A stretch of DNA of 64,000 nucleotides. Source: Craterilacuibacter sinensis. Its GTDB lineage: Bacteria; Pseudomonadota; Gammaproteobacteria; Burkholderiales; Chromobacteriaceae. The position numbers were made by a program, and so were the translations under genes. The notes beneath the pieces are model-generated. The model was not told the DNA's origin, made no database searches, and saw nothing but the letters and a program-made list of their open reading frames with translations. The stretch spans positions 43,558 through 107,557 of the forward strand of contig NZ_WSSB01000011.1 of NCBI RefSeq assembly GCF_009831765.1, written 5' to 3'. Shown here one piece after another: positions 7,988 through 18,100 of this stretch; position 1 is the first letter of the stretch, and each line of letters opens with the position of its first letter.

Positions 7988-9790
7988 TTATTCCGCGTGA
8001 TCTATCCAGCTGCCCTGGACGACCCGGTAAACTTTTTCACCGGCGACAGGCGGCGTGAGGGGGGGCTGGCCGCTGCCGCTATCTCCTGGCTTGAACGAGT
8101 CGGGCAGATTGGTCAGGTCTATGGTCGTGCTGGCACCCCAGTTGTTGTCGCCGCTGGCACCCTGATTGGCGACCGTGACATAGCCTTTGATCACGGTTCT
8201 TCCGCCGCTATTCAGGGTGTTGCCGGCGATCACGTTGCCGTGCACGGTACTACTGCTGCCCAGCATAATGTCGCCCCCCTTGTACTGGCTGTCCTGGTAG
8301 CTGCCGGCGAGATAGGCGATATTGCCGCTGGCGTGGCTATTGAACTGCTGGCTTTGTGTATTGCAGTAGTCGGTCGGATATTGGCCGGGGTAGTCGTTGT
8401 TGCTGCACACACCCGGGTAAGCGATATAGTTGACGGCATAGACCTGATGGTTATCCATGGTCTTGATATTGCCGCTGGCGATAAAGCTGTTGTAATAGCG
8501 GCCGTTTCCCGCCTGCAAGTCGCCATCAAACCAGACAAGACCGGGGGCCAGACTATTGCCTGCCAGTGTCCATACGCCTGTTTGGGAAACCGTGAGGCAG
8601 GTGTTGTAGTCGGAATAGCCGCGGCACAAGCGCCCGACGCTCGGGGTCGTGCAGCGTCCATTGCTGTCGGTTTTCTGGCACAGGTAGTTTTCGTGATTGT
8701 TCTGGTTTCTTCCCAGTAGATAAAGGCCGTCATCAATACCGTGGATCGCGCGCACCTGTACCTGTATTTTCCCGTCGCTAAGACGGCGGAACAGATAATG
8801 GGCCTGCTGCTGGTAGTCGTTGGCATCGACCTTATGCTTTTGCAGCGTGATCGGTGTCAATGGCGTGATCGGCACTTGCAGGCCAGGCTCTATCCTGACC
8901 TTGATGTCTTTATTGTTCCGGTTGTAACTGGCCTCTCCGCCGATGGTGGCATTGAGTTGTCCGCCCCAGCCTTCTATCTCGAGGTTGTGCTCTGCCTTGA
9001 GCGAGCTGATCGGTCTGCTGGTTCTGCTGCTGAACGAGCCCTGCGTTTCAACCTCTCCTAGCGAACTGCCGCCATTGGTCACGGCCACATTGCCGATGGC
9101 GATCAGCGTATCGACACGCGTGCTGCCTATATTGGCCGTCCCGTTGGTCTGCGCCCTGACGATGGTGGCGCTGTCGCGGGTTTGCAGATTGCCCATGGCG
9201 CTGACACGCTGGTAGTGGCCATTTCTCAGGGTGATATTGCCGTTGGCGCCCAGCACATTCACGGTCTGGTTGCCGCCTATGGTGATGTTGCCGGTAGCAA
9301 GCAAGGTGTCGATGCCCTTGACTGAGCCATTGAGCGTGACATCGCCGTCCACTTTCAGCTTGGCATCCTTGCCGCCAATGATATTGATGGCGCCACTCAG
9401 GTTCAGGTCATTGTGAATTTGCAGCACGCTCTCGGATGGCGGCGGCGGTGTGGGGTCGCCTACCAAGGCAAAGCGTTGCTGCACCGCTACGCTGTAGCCA
9501 TCGAAGTGACCGTGGCTGGTGACGCGCAACTGCTCTCCTTCCTCCTGGTAGCTGAGGGTGTAATGCTGCGGCGTGGTGCTGGCCGGTCGGCTGCCATCAG
9601 TTTCAAGAGCCTTGCCCGCGATACGCATCCCTTCCTCGGCATAGCCCAGCGCCTGATGGTATTTATGCTGGGCCTGGGCATTGAAGTGTTCGATCAGGAC
9701 ATGACGCGAGGTATAGAGCAAGACCAGCGAGATCAGCGCCAGCAGCGACATGACAAGCAGCAAGGTGGCTGCGCCGCGTTGCGTTTTCAT
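7988..9790 (-). CDS. Large PilX-like minor pilin with beta-solenoid-like body
   Basis: A 600-residue protein, more than three times the length of the PilX in the neighbouring operon. The N-terminus (MKTQRG then AATLLLVMSLLALISLVLLY) is a PilX-type class III signal and helix without Glu5, and QALGYAEEGMRIAGKAL resembles the segment after the PilX helix. Residues about 130-290 contain many short repeats of the GNITIGG / GNVAVTNGG kind (turn-strand units with Asn/Gly), as in bactofilin-like or beta-helical proteins. A cysteine-containing part follows (about 375-490), then a second set of such repeats (SGNIAYLAGS, GDIMLGSSSTVHGNVIAG). It sits between the PilW- and PilV-like genes, where pilX and pilY1 would be. 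A tip-adhesin role is inferred. Confidence 0.75.
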   Translation of the reverse strand: MKTQRGAATLLLVMSLLALISLVLLYTSRHVLIEHFNAQAQHKYHQALGYAEEGMRIAGKALETDGSRPASTTPQHYTLSYQEEGEQLRVTSHGHFDGYSVAVQQRFALVGDPTPPPPSESVLQIHNDLNLSGAINIIGGKDAKLKVDGDVTLNGSVKGIDTLLATGNITIGGNQTVNVLGANGNITLRNGHYQRVSAMGNLQTRDSATIVRAQTNGTANIGSTRVDTLIAIGNVAVTNGGSSLGEVETQGSFSSRTSRPISSLKAEHNLEIEGWGGQLNATIGGEASYNRNNKDIKVRIEPGLQVPITPLTPITLQKHKVDANDYQQQAHYLFRRLSDGKIQVQVRAIHGIDDGLYLLGRNQNNHENYLCQKTDSNGRCTTPSVGRLCRGYSDYNTCLTVSQTGVWTLAGNSLAPGLVWFDGDLQAGNGRYYNSFIASGNIKTMDNHQVYAVNYIAYPGVCSNNDYPGQYPTDYCNTQSQQFNSHASGNIAYLAGSYQDSQYKGGDIMLGSSSTVHGNVIAGNTLNSGGRTVIKGYVTVANQGASGDNNWGASTTIDLTNLPDSFKPGDSGSGQPPLTPPVAGEKVYRVVQGSWIDHAE

Positions 9791-10374
9791 CGGATCGCCT
9801 CCTGAGTAATGATCGGGTGGTTGCGCGGGGTGACGGTCGCAGCCAGCGCTAGTGCAGCAAGTCCGCCTTGCTGTGCGCTCAGTGCAATATGAATGCCATC
9901 GCGACCTGTCTGGCTAAAGCTCAGCCCGGTCACCGAGCCTGCCGCCGGCAAGGTCAGGTCCTGCCAGTCGGCATCGGGGGCATCGCAATGCCAATTGTCC
10001 TGACGGGTAGCCAGTTGCTGGATGCGGCCCTTGCCGTCCTGCTGTTTCAGGCGCAGGGCGTAAAAATGCGGGGCCTGCGCGCTCTCCCCGGGCGGGCTGG
10101 CATGGGCAAAGCGCAGGCAATGGCCGTTTTGTCCGATAAAAATACGGGCGTAAGGTGCCGGGTCTGCTTGGCCGGCGTAGCCTGCACGACGCAGGGACAT
10201 GGCCATGCTGCTCATGGCGCTGTCCATCATGGCGCGCAGCGCGGCTTGCTGGCGCTCATGGCTGGCGCTGGTGGTGAAGTTGACGAACAGGGTCGATACC
10301 GCCAGTAGCACGATCAGGCCGATGGCAAGAGCGATCATCATTTCCGTCAGGGTAAAGCCAAGGTGTTTTTTCAT
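9787..10374 (-). CDS. PilW-like minor pilin
   Basis: A 195-residue prepilin. The ATG at 10374 overlaps the stop of the upstream GspH-like gene (ATGA) and gives leader MKKHLG followed by FTLTEMMIAL with Glu at mature position 5. The open frame continues upstream but without a sensible leader. The segment ALRAMMDSAMSSMAMSLRRAGYAG after the helix is of PilW type, although the protein is about half as long as the PilW of the first operon. It overlaps the start of the large PilX-like gene by four bases. Confidence 0.78.
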   Translation of the reverse strand: MKKHLGFTLTEMMIALAIGLIVLLAVSTLFVNFTTSASHERQQAALRAMMDSAMSSMAMSLRRAGYAGQADPAPYARIFIGQNGHCLRFAHASPPGESAQAPHFYALRLKQQDGKGRIQQLATRQDNWHCDAPDADWQDLTLPAAGSVTGLSFSQTGRDGIHIALSAQQGGLAALALAATVTPRNHPIITQEAIR

Positions 10375-10859
10375 GGGCAGTTGCCCTTGCTGGCATGGAT
10401 AAAGCCGGTTGGCAGCAGCTTGATGGTGCTGTCTCTGCAATTTTGCTGCGTCAGCACCCAACTGGCTTCGCCTAAGGCGACGCCGGCCGCGTTTTGCGGC
10501 AGGCCCTTGAGCGGGGAAAAACGGATCTGTGCCGGCAAGTCCTGTGTTTCCAGCGACACGCCACGGTAGTCTGCCGCACGGATGCAGGCCAGCGCCTGCT
10601 CGCAGCTTTCCCCCCGGTTCTGGCTGACAATAAGCGACCAGTCGTCGCCGCTACGGGTTTGCAGCCAGACAGGCTGTTGCCGAGTGATTGCCTGCTTGCG
10701 CGCAAAGCGCAGCGTATCGGTGACCGACCCGGTTGCTCCGGCCAGACGTGCGCGGGCAAACCAGGCGGACAGGCTGGGCGTGGCGAGCGTCAGCAAAATG
10801 GCCAGTACCGACAGCGTGACCAGCATTTCGATCAGGGTAAAACCTCGGCGCGCGTGCAT
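10371..10859 (-). CDS. GspH/FimT-like minor pilin
   Basis: A 162-residue prepilin with leader MHARRG and FTLIEMLVTL, Glu at mature position 5. The SVTDTLRFARKQAITRQQPV stretch is the GspH/FimT signature. A TTG at 10865 overlapping the upstream stop is an alternative start. Second gene of the second minor-pilin operon. Confidence 0.85.
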   Translation of the reverse strand: MHARRGFTLIEMLVTLSVLAILLTLATPSLSAWFARARLAGATGSVTDTLRFARKQAITRQQPVWLQTRSGDDWSLIVSQNRGESCEQALACIRAADYRGVSLETQDLPAQIRFSPLKGLPQNAAGVALGEASWVLTQQNCRDSTIKLLPTGFIHASKGNCP

Positions 10860-10861
10860 AG

Positions 10862-11284
10862 TCAAGCCCAGCAGGCCGCCGGCGTGCGGCGGGTTTGCGT
10901 GCCGACTTGCTCCAGACGCAGTGTCTGGCAGGTGCTATCGGCTTGCTGTGGCGAGCCGGCGCGTACCCGGGCTTCTACATAAAAAGCCCCACTGGCTGCC
11001 TCGCCCGCCGGAATGCCGGTGGACAGGATGTAATCGCCCTGTTCGCTGTTGGCGGACTGGGCCGGTGTCAGTGCATTGAGGGAGGGCGCGTAGTTGATGT
11101 CAAAGCCGCGATGGCGGATTTGCGCTTGCTGAATGCGCATGATGGCGGCTTGTGCATCGGTACGCCGCGCCTTTTGCATATAGCCTTGATAAGCGGGCAG
11201 GGCGATGGCGGCGAGAATGCCGACGATGGCCATGGTGATAATCAGCTCGATCAGGGTAAAGCCGGAATGTTGTTTGTAAACCAT
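10862..11284 (-). CDS. PilE-like minor pilin, first gene of the second minor-pilin operon
   Basis: A 140-residue prepilin. I chose the ATG at 11284 because it gives a short leader (MVYKQHSG) before [10 protein letters not shown]; the frame is open to 11311. Glu is at mature position 5, and a C-terminal cysteine pair is present (STCQTL and AACWA). The helix-proximal sequence [11 protein letters not shown] matches PilE/ComP-like minor pilins. It leads a five-gene set (PilE-, GspH-, PilW-, PilX- and PilV-like) in which each gene overlaps or nearly touches the next. Confidence 0.82.
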   Translation of the reverse strand: MVYKQHSGFTLIELIITMAIVGILAAIALPAYQGYMQKARRTDAQAAIMRIQQAQIRHRGFDINYAPSLNALTPAQSANSEQGDYILSTGIPAGEAASGAFYVEARVRAGSPQQADSTCQTLRLEQVGTQTRRTPAACWA

Positions 11285-11420
11285 GGCGATATTATCCGCG
11301 AGGCGCCGCATGGCGTGAGGGTAGCTGGCGCTATCGGCTTATTTCTTGTGCTTAACATCCTCTGGTTTTAGCCGCCATTTGCATGGCTTGCTGCTGGTGT
11401 TGCGGTCAGTGCCGGGTTCT

Positions 11421-11463
11421 GTACAAAAATACGGCCCGCTACGCATGCTTGCGTAGCGGGCCG
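11421..11463 (-). terminator. Intrinsic terminator of the SirB2-family gene
   Basis: A perfect 13-bp GC-rich stem (11432-11444 with 11451-11463) with a six-base loop. On the minus strand it is followed by TATTTTTG, so it terminates the SirB2-like gene transcribed towards it. Confidence 0.8.
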
Positions 11464-11482
11464 GCTGGCTTGGCGGGCGGGA

Positions 11483-11866
11483 TCAGAACAGGAAGGGCGC
11501 GATCATCTTGGTTTTGGCCACGGCAAAGATATAGGCCAGCAGGGCAAAGGAGGCGATCAGCGCCGCCTGGCGGATCTGCAGCGTGCGGCCGCGCTTGAGG
11601 GCGATGGTGCCCAGCGCGATATAGCCGAGCAAGGCCACGATTTTGGCAACTATCCACGGCGAGGACAGCGGCCAGCCGCCCAGAATCACCAGCGCCACGG
11701 CACAGGCCAATAGCAGGGTGTCGATAATGTGCGGCAGGATGCGGGCGAGCTTGCTTTGCAGGAGGGGAGAGCCTGCCAGCATCAGCCCGGCGCGGATGGC
11801 GAACGACAGCAGGGTCAGGTAGGCAAAGCCGGCATGGGCATGTTTGAGCATCAGGTACGAGTACAT
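11483..11866 (-). CDS. SirB2-family membrane protein
   Basis: A 127-residue inner-membrane protein with about four hydrophobic segments (roughly 12-32, 45-62, 70-88, 100-120). The HIIDTLLLACAVAL and WIVAKIVALLGYIALG stretches are typical of the SirB2 (invasion gene expression up-regulator) family, whose biochemical role is unknown. It is monocistronic, divergent from recC, and followed by a clear terminator. Confidence 0.85.
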   Translation of the reverse strand: MYSYLMLKHAHAGFAYLTLLSFAIRAGLMLAGSPLLQSKLARILPHIIDTLLLACAVALVILGGWPLSSPWIVAKIVALLGYIALGTIALKRGRTLQIRQAALIASFALLAYIFAVAKTKMIAPFLF

Positions 11867-11948
11867 ATCGGGTTCCTGTTAGGCCTCGGGCATAAGATGG
11901 AGGGGGGGATGTTACACTGTCGGACCGGGTCTGATGAGAGTGTTTGTC

Positions 11949-14900
11949 ATGTTGCATCTGTATCAATCCAACCGTCTGGAAACGCTGGGGACTTTGCTGG
12001 CCACGGTACAGCAGGCCGCACCCTTGTCCGACCCGTTTGCCGCCGAAACCGTGCTGGTGCAAAGCCGCGGCATGGGGCGCTGGATTACGCTGGACCTGGC
12101 GCAGAAAGCCGGCATCGCCGCTCATCTCGATTTTGTGCTGCCGGCGGCGTTTGCCTGGCAACTGATGCAAAAAGTGTTGCCGGGCCTGCCCAGAAAATCG
12201 ACTTTTGCCCCCGAGGTATTGAGCTGGCGGCTGATGGCCTTGTTGCCGACCCTGAGCGGCGAGCCGTGTCAGGCGCTGGCGCGTTATCTGGAAGGCGGCG
12301 AGACGGCGGCATTCGAGCTCTCCGGCAAAGTGGCCGACATTTTCGACCAGTATCTGGTGTTCCGCCCGCAGTGGATACGCGCATGGGAGAAGGGCGAACT
12401 CTTGGGGCTGGGTGAAGACGAGGCGTGGCAGGCTGCCTTGTGGCGGGTGCTGGCCGCCGAAGATGCCACACGCCACCGCGTGCGCCTCTTGGATGATTTT
12501 TTGTCGTCGCTGACGCGCGAGCATCTGCCCGAGCGGGTGATCCTGTTCGGCATCTCCAATCTGGCGCCCATGTATCTGGCGCTGGTCAAGCGTCTCTCCG
12601 CGCTGACCGAGGTGTTCCTGTTTACCCTGAACCCGTGTGAAGCCTACTGGGGCGATCTGGTGGACGCGCGCCACCAGCGCGACCTGTTCGACACGGATGC
12701 CGTGGCCGCGGCACAGGGCCACCCCTTGCTGGCTTCGCTTGGCAAGCAGGGGCGCGATTTTTTTGACCTGATTGCCGGCGATGCCGAACTGGACTCGCAC
12801 CCGCTGTACGACGCGGGAGAAGAGGACACCCTGCTTGCGCGCTTGCAGCGCGATATGCTGACGCTGGCCAATCCCGGGGTCGCCAGCTATGTGCCGCAGC
12901 CGCATGCGAGCGATGACTGTTCCATCGAGCTGCATGCCACCCATGGCGCGATGCGCGAGCTGGAGGTCCTCAAAGACCGGCTGCTGGCGCGCTTTGCTGC
13001 CGACAGCAGCCTGACACCGGCCGATATCGTGGTGCTCTCCCCCGACATCAATGCCTACGCGCCGTTTATCGACAGCGTATTCGGCAAGCGCAGCGATGCC
13101 GGTGCCGCCAATATCCCCTATACCATCGCCGACCGTACCGTCGCGCGCGAGCAGCCTTTGCTTGCCAGCTTTGCCGCGCTGCTGGATCTGCTCGATTCGC
13201 GCTTTGCCGCCGATGATGTGCTGTCGCTTTTGGATTGCGATGCCTTGTTGGCGCGCTTCGGTCTGCTGGCGGCGGATGTGCCTTTTATCCACGACTGGGT
13301 GCGCAAGAGCGGCATACGCTGGGGGCGTGATGCCGCGCACAAGCAGGCGCTGGGCTTGCCGGATGATGCGCAGCACACCTGGCGCTGGGGGCTGGATCGC
13401 CTGCTTCTGGGTGGCATCCTGCCTGACGCCATGGCCGGCGACACGCGCTCGCCCTTGTTTGGCGAACTGCTGCCGGCCGGCGGTGCCGGCGGCTCGCTGG
13501 CCGAGACACTGGCGCGCTTTGCCTCCTTGATCGATACCCTGTTTGATCTGGCTTGCCTGTGGCAGCAAGCGGCGACGCCACAGGTGTGGGCGACACGGGT
13601 GGGCGAGGCGGCCAATGCCTTGTTCAGCGTGAATGCCGAAGAGGAGGATGCGCTGGCGGTCTTGTTCGATGCCGCCGCCGAGCTGGCCGAGGACGCGACA
13701 CTCGCCGCCTATAGCCAGGAGGTGGGGCTATCGGTGGTGCGCGACTATTTGCAGCGACGCCTGAAGCAGGCGTCGGGTTCGGGTTTTCTGGCCGGCAGGG
13801 TGACGTTTTGCGCCATGGTGCCGATGCGCTCGATCCCGTTTCGCGTGCTGTGCCTGATCGGCATGAACGATGGTGCGTATCCGCGTGACGAGCGCCCGGT
13901 CAGCTTCGATCTGATTGCACGCCACCCGCAAAAGGGCGACCGTTCGCGCCGCTTTGATGACCGCTATCTTTTTCTGGAAGCCATTCTGTCTGCGCGCGAG
14001 GCGCTGTATTTGTCCTGGGTCGGGCGTTCGGCGCGTAGCGACGAGCCCTTGCCGCCATCGGCGCTGGTGTCCGAGCTGCTGGATTGCTTAAGCGCCATGA
14101 CCGGCGCTGACGCGGGTAAAAGCTTGCTGCAACAGCATAGCTTGCAGCCTTTTGCCCGCAGCAATTATGCCGCCACGGCGCAGGCCAGTTTCGAGCCGGC
14201 CTATTACGCCGCCCTGTCCGCACCGCGCCATACCCCTTTGCCCTTTGCCACGCCCTTGCCGCTGGAAGCGCCGCGCGTGGTGGCCTTGTCGGCGCTGATC
14301 CGTTTCTGGCAAAACCCGGTGCGCAGTTATCTGGGCGACCAGCTCGGGGTCAGGCTGGCCGCGAGCCTGGAAGACATGGAAACGCGCGAGCCGTTTGCGC
14401 TGGACCGCAATAGCCGCGTGGCGGTACGCACCCCCCTGGTCGCGGCGCTCTATGAAGGCAAACCTCTGGCACCGGTCAAGGCGCGCCTGTCCGGCATGGG
14501 CCTGCTGCCACCGGCTGCGCTGGGCCAGGCCTGGCTTGCCGACGAGCTGGGGCAAAGCGCGCGCTTTGCCGCACGCCTGCCGGATGAACTGGCCGATGCG
14601 CCCTTGCCGCCCGAGCCCTTGGGGCTGGTGATAGGCGGGTTTACCCTGTCTGGCGAGTTGTCCGGCCTGCGCCCTTGCGGGCTGATTACGACCGTACCGC
14701 GGCGCGCCAACGCAGGCGAGCGCATCGCCTTCTGGCTGCGCCATCTGGTGCTGTGCGTCTTGCGCCCGGCGGGGGTGATGCCGGCATCCTTGCTGGTGGA
14801 TGACGAGGACGCGCTGGCCTTGTTGCCGGTGGATGACGCGGCCGCGCAACTGGAAGCCTGGCTGTCGTTTTACGCGCTGGGGCAGCGTGCGCCGCTGGTG

Positions 14901-15170
14901 TTTTTCCCGCGTACCAGCCTGGCGGCGGCCAGGGTATTGGCCGACGACGTGACGGCGCGCGATGCGGCGCTCGCCAAAGCCTACGCCGAATGGGACCCGA
15001 GCTTTACCGGGCGCGGCAAGTTTCCGCAAAAAAGCGAGGCGGCAGTCGAGCTGGTGTTTCGCGGCGGCGATCCCTTGCAGGACGCACAATTTTTGCAACT
15101 GGCCGAGGTGTTGCTGCTGCCCATGCTGGCCGCCTTCGATGGCAAGGACGAAACGGAGGATGCAGCATGA
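11949..15170 (+). CDS. recC: RecBCD enzyme subunit RecC
   Basis: Gamma subunit of exonuclease V, which recognises Chi and clamps the split DNA strands. The protein is 1073 residues, close to the E. coli length. I chose the ATG at 11949 because MLHLYQSNRLETL aligns with the start of E. coli RecC; an upstream GTG-type start at 11934 is possible. GAGAG lies about nine bases before the ATG. The N-terminal superfamily I helicase-like fold is visible from VLVQSRGMGRW, and the C-terminal inactive nuclease-like domain is present. Its stop overlaps the recB start (ATGA), indicating translational coupling. Confidence 0.95.
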   Translation: MLHLYQSNRLETLGTLLATVQQAAPLSDPFAAETVLVQSRGMGRWITLDLAQKAGIAAHLDFVLPAAFAWQLMQKVLPGLPRKSTFAPEVLSWRLMALLPTLSGEPCQALARYLEGGETAAFELSGKVADIFDQYLVFRPQWIRAWEKGELLGLGEDEAWQAALWRVLAAEDATRHRVRLLDDFLSSLTREHLPERVILFGISNLAPMYLALVKRLSALTEVFLFTLNPCEAYWGDLVDARHQRDLFDTDAVAAAQGHPLLASLGKQGRDFFDLIAGDAELDSHPLYDAGEEDTLLARLQRDMLTLANPGVASYVPQPHASDDCSIELHATHGAMRELEVLKDRLLARFAADSSLTPADIVVLSPDINAYAPFIDSVFGKRSDAGAANIPYTIADRTVAREQPLLASFAALLDLLDSRFAADDVLSLLDCDALLARFGLLAADVPFIHDWVRKSGIRWGRDAAHKQALGLPDDAQHTWRWGLDRLLLGGILPDAMAGDTRSPLFGELLPAGGAGGSLAETLARFASLIDTLFDLACLWQQAATPQVWATRVGEAANALFSVNAEEEDALAVLFDAAAELAEDATLAAYSQEVGLSVVRDYLQRRLKQASGSGFLAGRVTFCAMVPMRSIPFRVLCLIGMNDGAYPRDERPVSFDLIARHPQKGDRSRRFDDRYLFLEAILSAREALYLSWVGRSARSDEPLPPSALVSELLDCLSAMTGADAGKSLLQQHSLQPFARSNYAATAQASFEPAYYAALSAPRHTPLPFATPLPLEAPRVVALSALIRFWQNPVRSYLGDQLGVRLAASLEDMETREPFALDRNSRVAVRTPLVAALYEGKPLAPVKARLSGMGLLPPAALGQAWLADELGQSARFAARLPDELADAPLPPEPLGLVIGGFTLSGELSGLRPCGLITTVPRRANAGERIAFWLRHLVLCVLRPAGVMPASLLVDDEDALALLPVDDAAAQLEAWLSFYALGQRAPLVFFPRTSLAAARVLADDVTARDAALAKAYAEWDPSFTGRGKFPQKSEAAVELVFRGGDPLQDAQFLQLAEVLLLPMLAAFDGKDETEDAA

Positions 15171-18100
15171 AGCCGCTGGACGTCGTGCACTGCCCCTTGT
15201 CGGGCGTCAATCTGATCGAGGCTTCGGCCGGTACCGGCAAGACCTGGACTATTGCCGCGCTGTTTACCCGCTTGCTGCTGGAAGACGGCGATGTGCCCGC
15301 ACCGACCATAGACCGCATTCTGGTGGTGACCTACACCAAGGCCGCCACGGCCGAATTGCGCGAGCGTCTGCGCGCGCGCCTGGTCGAGACGCGGCTGGCG
15401 CTGGAATCCAGCGCCGCCGTCAGCGAGCCTTTTCTGGCGGCCATGTGTGCGCGTTATGCCGCGCCCGAGGCGCGCAGCCGCGCCATCGCCCGTCTGTCAG
15501 CCGCCATCAGCGGCTTTGATGCGGCAGCCATCTATACCATTCACGGCTTCTGCCAGCGCGTGCTGACCGATGCCGCTTTTGAAAGCGCGCAGACTTTCGA
15601 AGCCGAACTGGTGGTGGATGATCTGGATGCACTGATGGAGCTGGCCGACGACTTCTGGCGCCGGCGCGTGGTCAAGGATGTCACGCTGTCGCGGGTGCTG
15701 GCCGAAAGCGGCGAGACGCCGGATGGCTGGCTCTCTGCGGTGCGCCCGCATCTGTCGCGCCCCTATCTGACGGCAGTGCGCCCGCCGGCGGTGGATCTGG
15801 AAGCGGTGCTGGGCGCGCAGGATGTGGCGTGGCAGGCGCTCAAAGCGGCCGATATCGACGAGGGTCTTGCGGTCTTTACCGCGACCCAGGGCTATAAGGC
15901 CACCAGCTACAAGCCGGCCATTGTTGCGCACATTGCTCGCCTGCTAAAACGCATGCTCTCTGCCGACAGCGCGCCGTCCCTTTTGTCCGAGGCAGACCTG
16001 AAAAACCTGCTCAAGCTGACGCCGGACAGCTTAAGCGGCGCGATGAAAAAGGGCTTTGTGCCACCCGATCATCCGCTGTTTGCCCTGGTGGAAGCGTGGC
16101 TCTTGTGTGCCAGCGCCCTGCGCCAGGGGGTGGAGCATGCGGTGATACGCCTCAAGCTGGAGCTGATCGACTGGATCAATGCCGAACACGAGCGCGTGCG
16201 CGCCAATAAGCGCAAGCGCAGCTTCGATGATTTGCTGACCGATCTGTATGGCGCACTGAACGAGAAGTCCAGCGGCCCCTTGCTGGCCAGCCATGTGGCG
16301 CGCAGCTTTCAGGTGGCGTTGATTGACGAGTTCCAGGACACCGATCCCATCCAGTACGATATTTTCCGTCGCTGTTTTGTCGAGGCGCGGCCACAGTCGC
16401 CGGTGTTTCTGGTCGGCGACCCCAAGCAGGCCATCTACAGTTTTCGCGGCGCCGATATTTTTGCCTATCTTGCTGCGCGCAGCGATGCCAGCCACCACTA
16501 CACGCTGGACACCAACCGCCGCTCATGCGAGGCGCTGGTCGAGGCGGTCAACACCCTGTTTGCCCGCCCCAACCCTTTTGTACTGGAGGACATCCGCTAC
16601 TACCCGGTCAATGCCGACAGCCAGCAGCGCGGGCGTCTGGAGGTGGATGACGATCAGGCACCGTTTACCGTGTTGTGGCAGGACAATGACGCGCCCAAGG
16701 CGCTGGGCAAGGAGGGCGCCGGCGAGTGGGCAGCAGCGGTGTGTGCCGACGAAATTGCCCGCTTGCTGAATCTGGCGGCAAAGGGGCAGGCGCGGATTTT
16801 CAAGGGCGAAAACGGCCGCGCGCTGTCCGGGGGCGATATGGCGGTGCTGGTTGCCACCCATCGTCAGGGCGAGAGCATGCGTCAGGCGCTGCGCCTGCGC
16901 GGCATCGCCAGCGTGGCGTTAACGCAGGAGAGCGTATTTGCCAGCCTGGAGGCGCGTGAAATGCTGGCGCTCTTGCGCGCCTGGGCCGAGCCTGCCAGTG
17001 AGGGCCGTTTGCGCGCGGCGCTGGCCACTTCGCTCTACGGACTGGATGCGCAGGCGCTGTTTGCGCTGGCGGAAAATGAGGAAGCATGGGAAGCCTGTTT
17101 GCGCCTCAACCGCGAAGACTTCGAGCGCTGGCAAGAGCAGGGCTTTATGGCGGCCTGGCGCGGCTTTTTTGCCCGCAGTTCGCTGGCGTTACGGCTATTG
17201 CCGCAGGAAGGCGGCGAGCGCCGGCTGACCAATCTTGCCCATCTGGCCGAACTGATCCAGCAGCAAAGCGAGGAAAAAAGCGCCTTGTCGCCGCTTCTGG
17301 CCTGGTTTGAAGGGCGGGTGGCCAATCCGCCCGGTGGCGAGGAGGCGGTATTGCGGCTGGAAAGCGATGCCCAGCTGGTCAAGATCGTCACCATTCATAC
17401 TTCCAAGGGCCTGCAATACCCGCTGGTGTTCTGCCCCTTCCTGTGGGACGGCAAGCTGGACGCGGCCGATACGCCGTTCTGGCACTATCACCATGACGGG
17501 CAGACGCTGCTGGTGCCGGATGGTCTGGCCGATGAGGCGGCGCGCGCTGCCTCGCGCCAGGAAACGCTGGGCGAGAAGCTGCGCCTGCTCTATGTCGCGC
17601 TGACCCGCGCCCAGTACCGTCAGGTGATCTGCTGGCGCCATGTGTCGGGCATGGAAAGCGCGGCGCTGTCCTGGCTTTTGCATGCGGGCGATATCGACTC
17701 GCTGGCCGGTCTGTCGCGCCTCAAGCTGGACGAGATGACGCTCAAAGATGATCTGGCCGATCTGTGCCGGCGTGGCGGCGGCGCATTTTCCCTGTTGCCG
17801 GCACCGCGTTTGCGCACCGATTGTCTGGCGGCTGCGCCCGAGGGCGAGACGCTGTCGCTGTCGGTGCTGGCGCGCACCCTGTATACGCCGTGGCGGGTGA
17901 GCAGCTTTACCGCGCTGACCTCGAAAACCCCGGCGCGTCTGGCGGAAAAGCCCGATCACGATCAGGGCGAGCTGCAACTGGCCGAGGCTAACGACAGCAT
18001 GCCGTTCAACCGCTTCAGTTTTCCGCGCGGCGCGCGTCCCGGCACCTGTTTGCATGCGGTGTTCGAGGCCATCGACTTTCAGTGGAGCGAGGCGCGCATA

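Noticed and set aside
11439..13568. A 709-codon open frame on the minus strand opposite recC
   Set aside because: It lies antisense to a clearly conserved RecC and also runs through the SirB2-like gene. The translation is rich in Gln, Arg and Ala without any domain; it is an effect of GC-rich codon bias.
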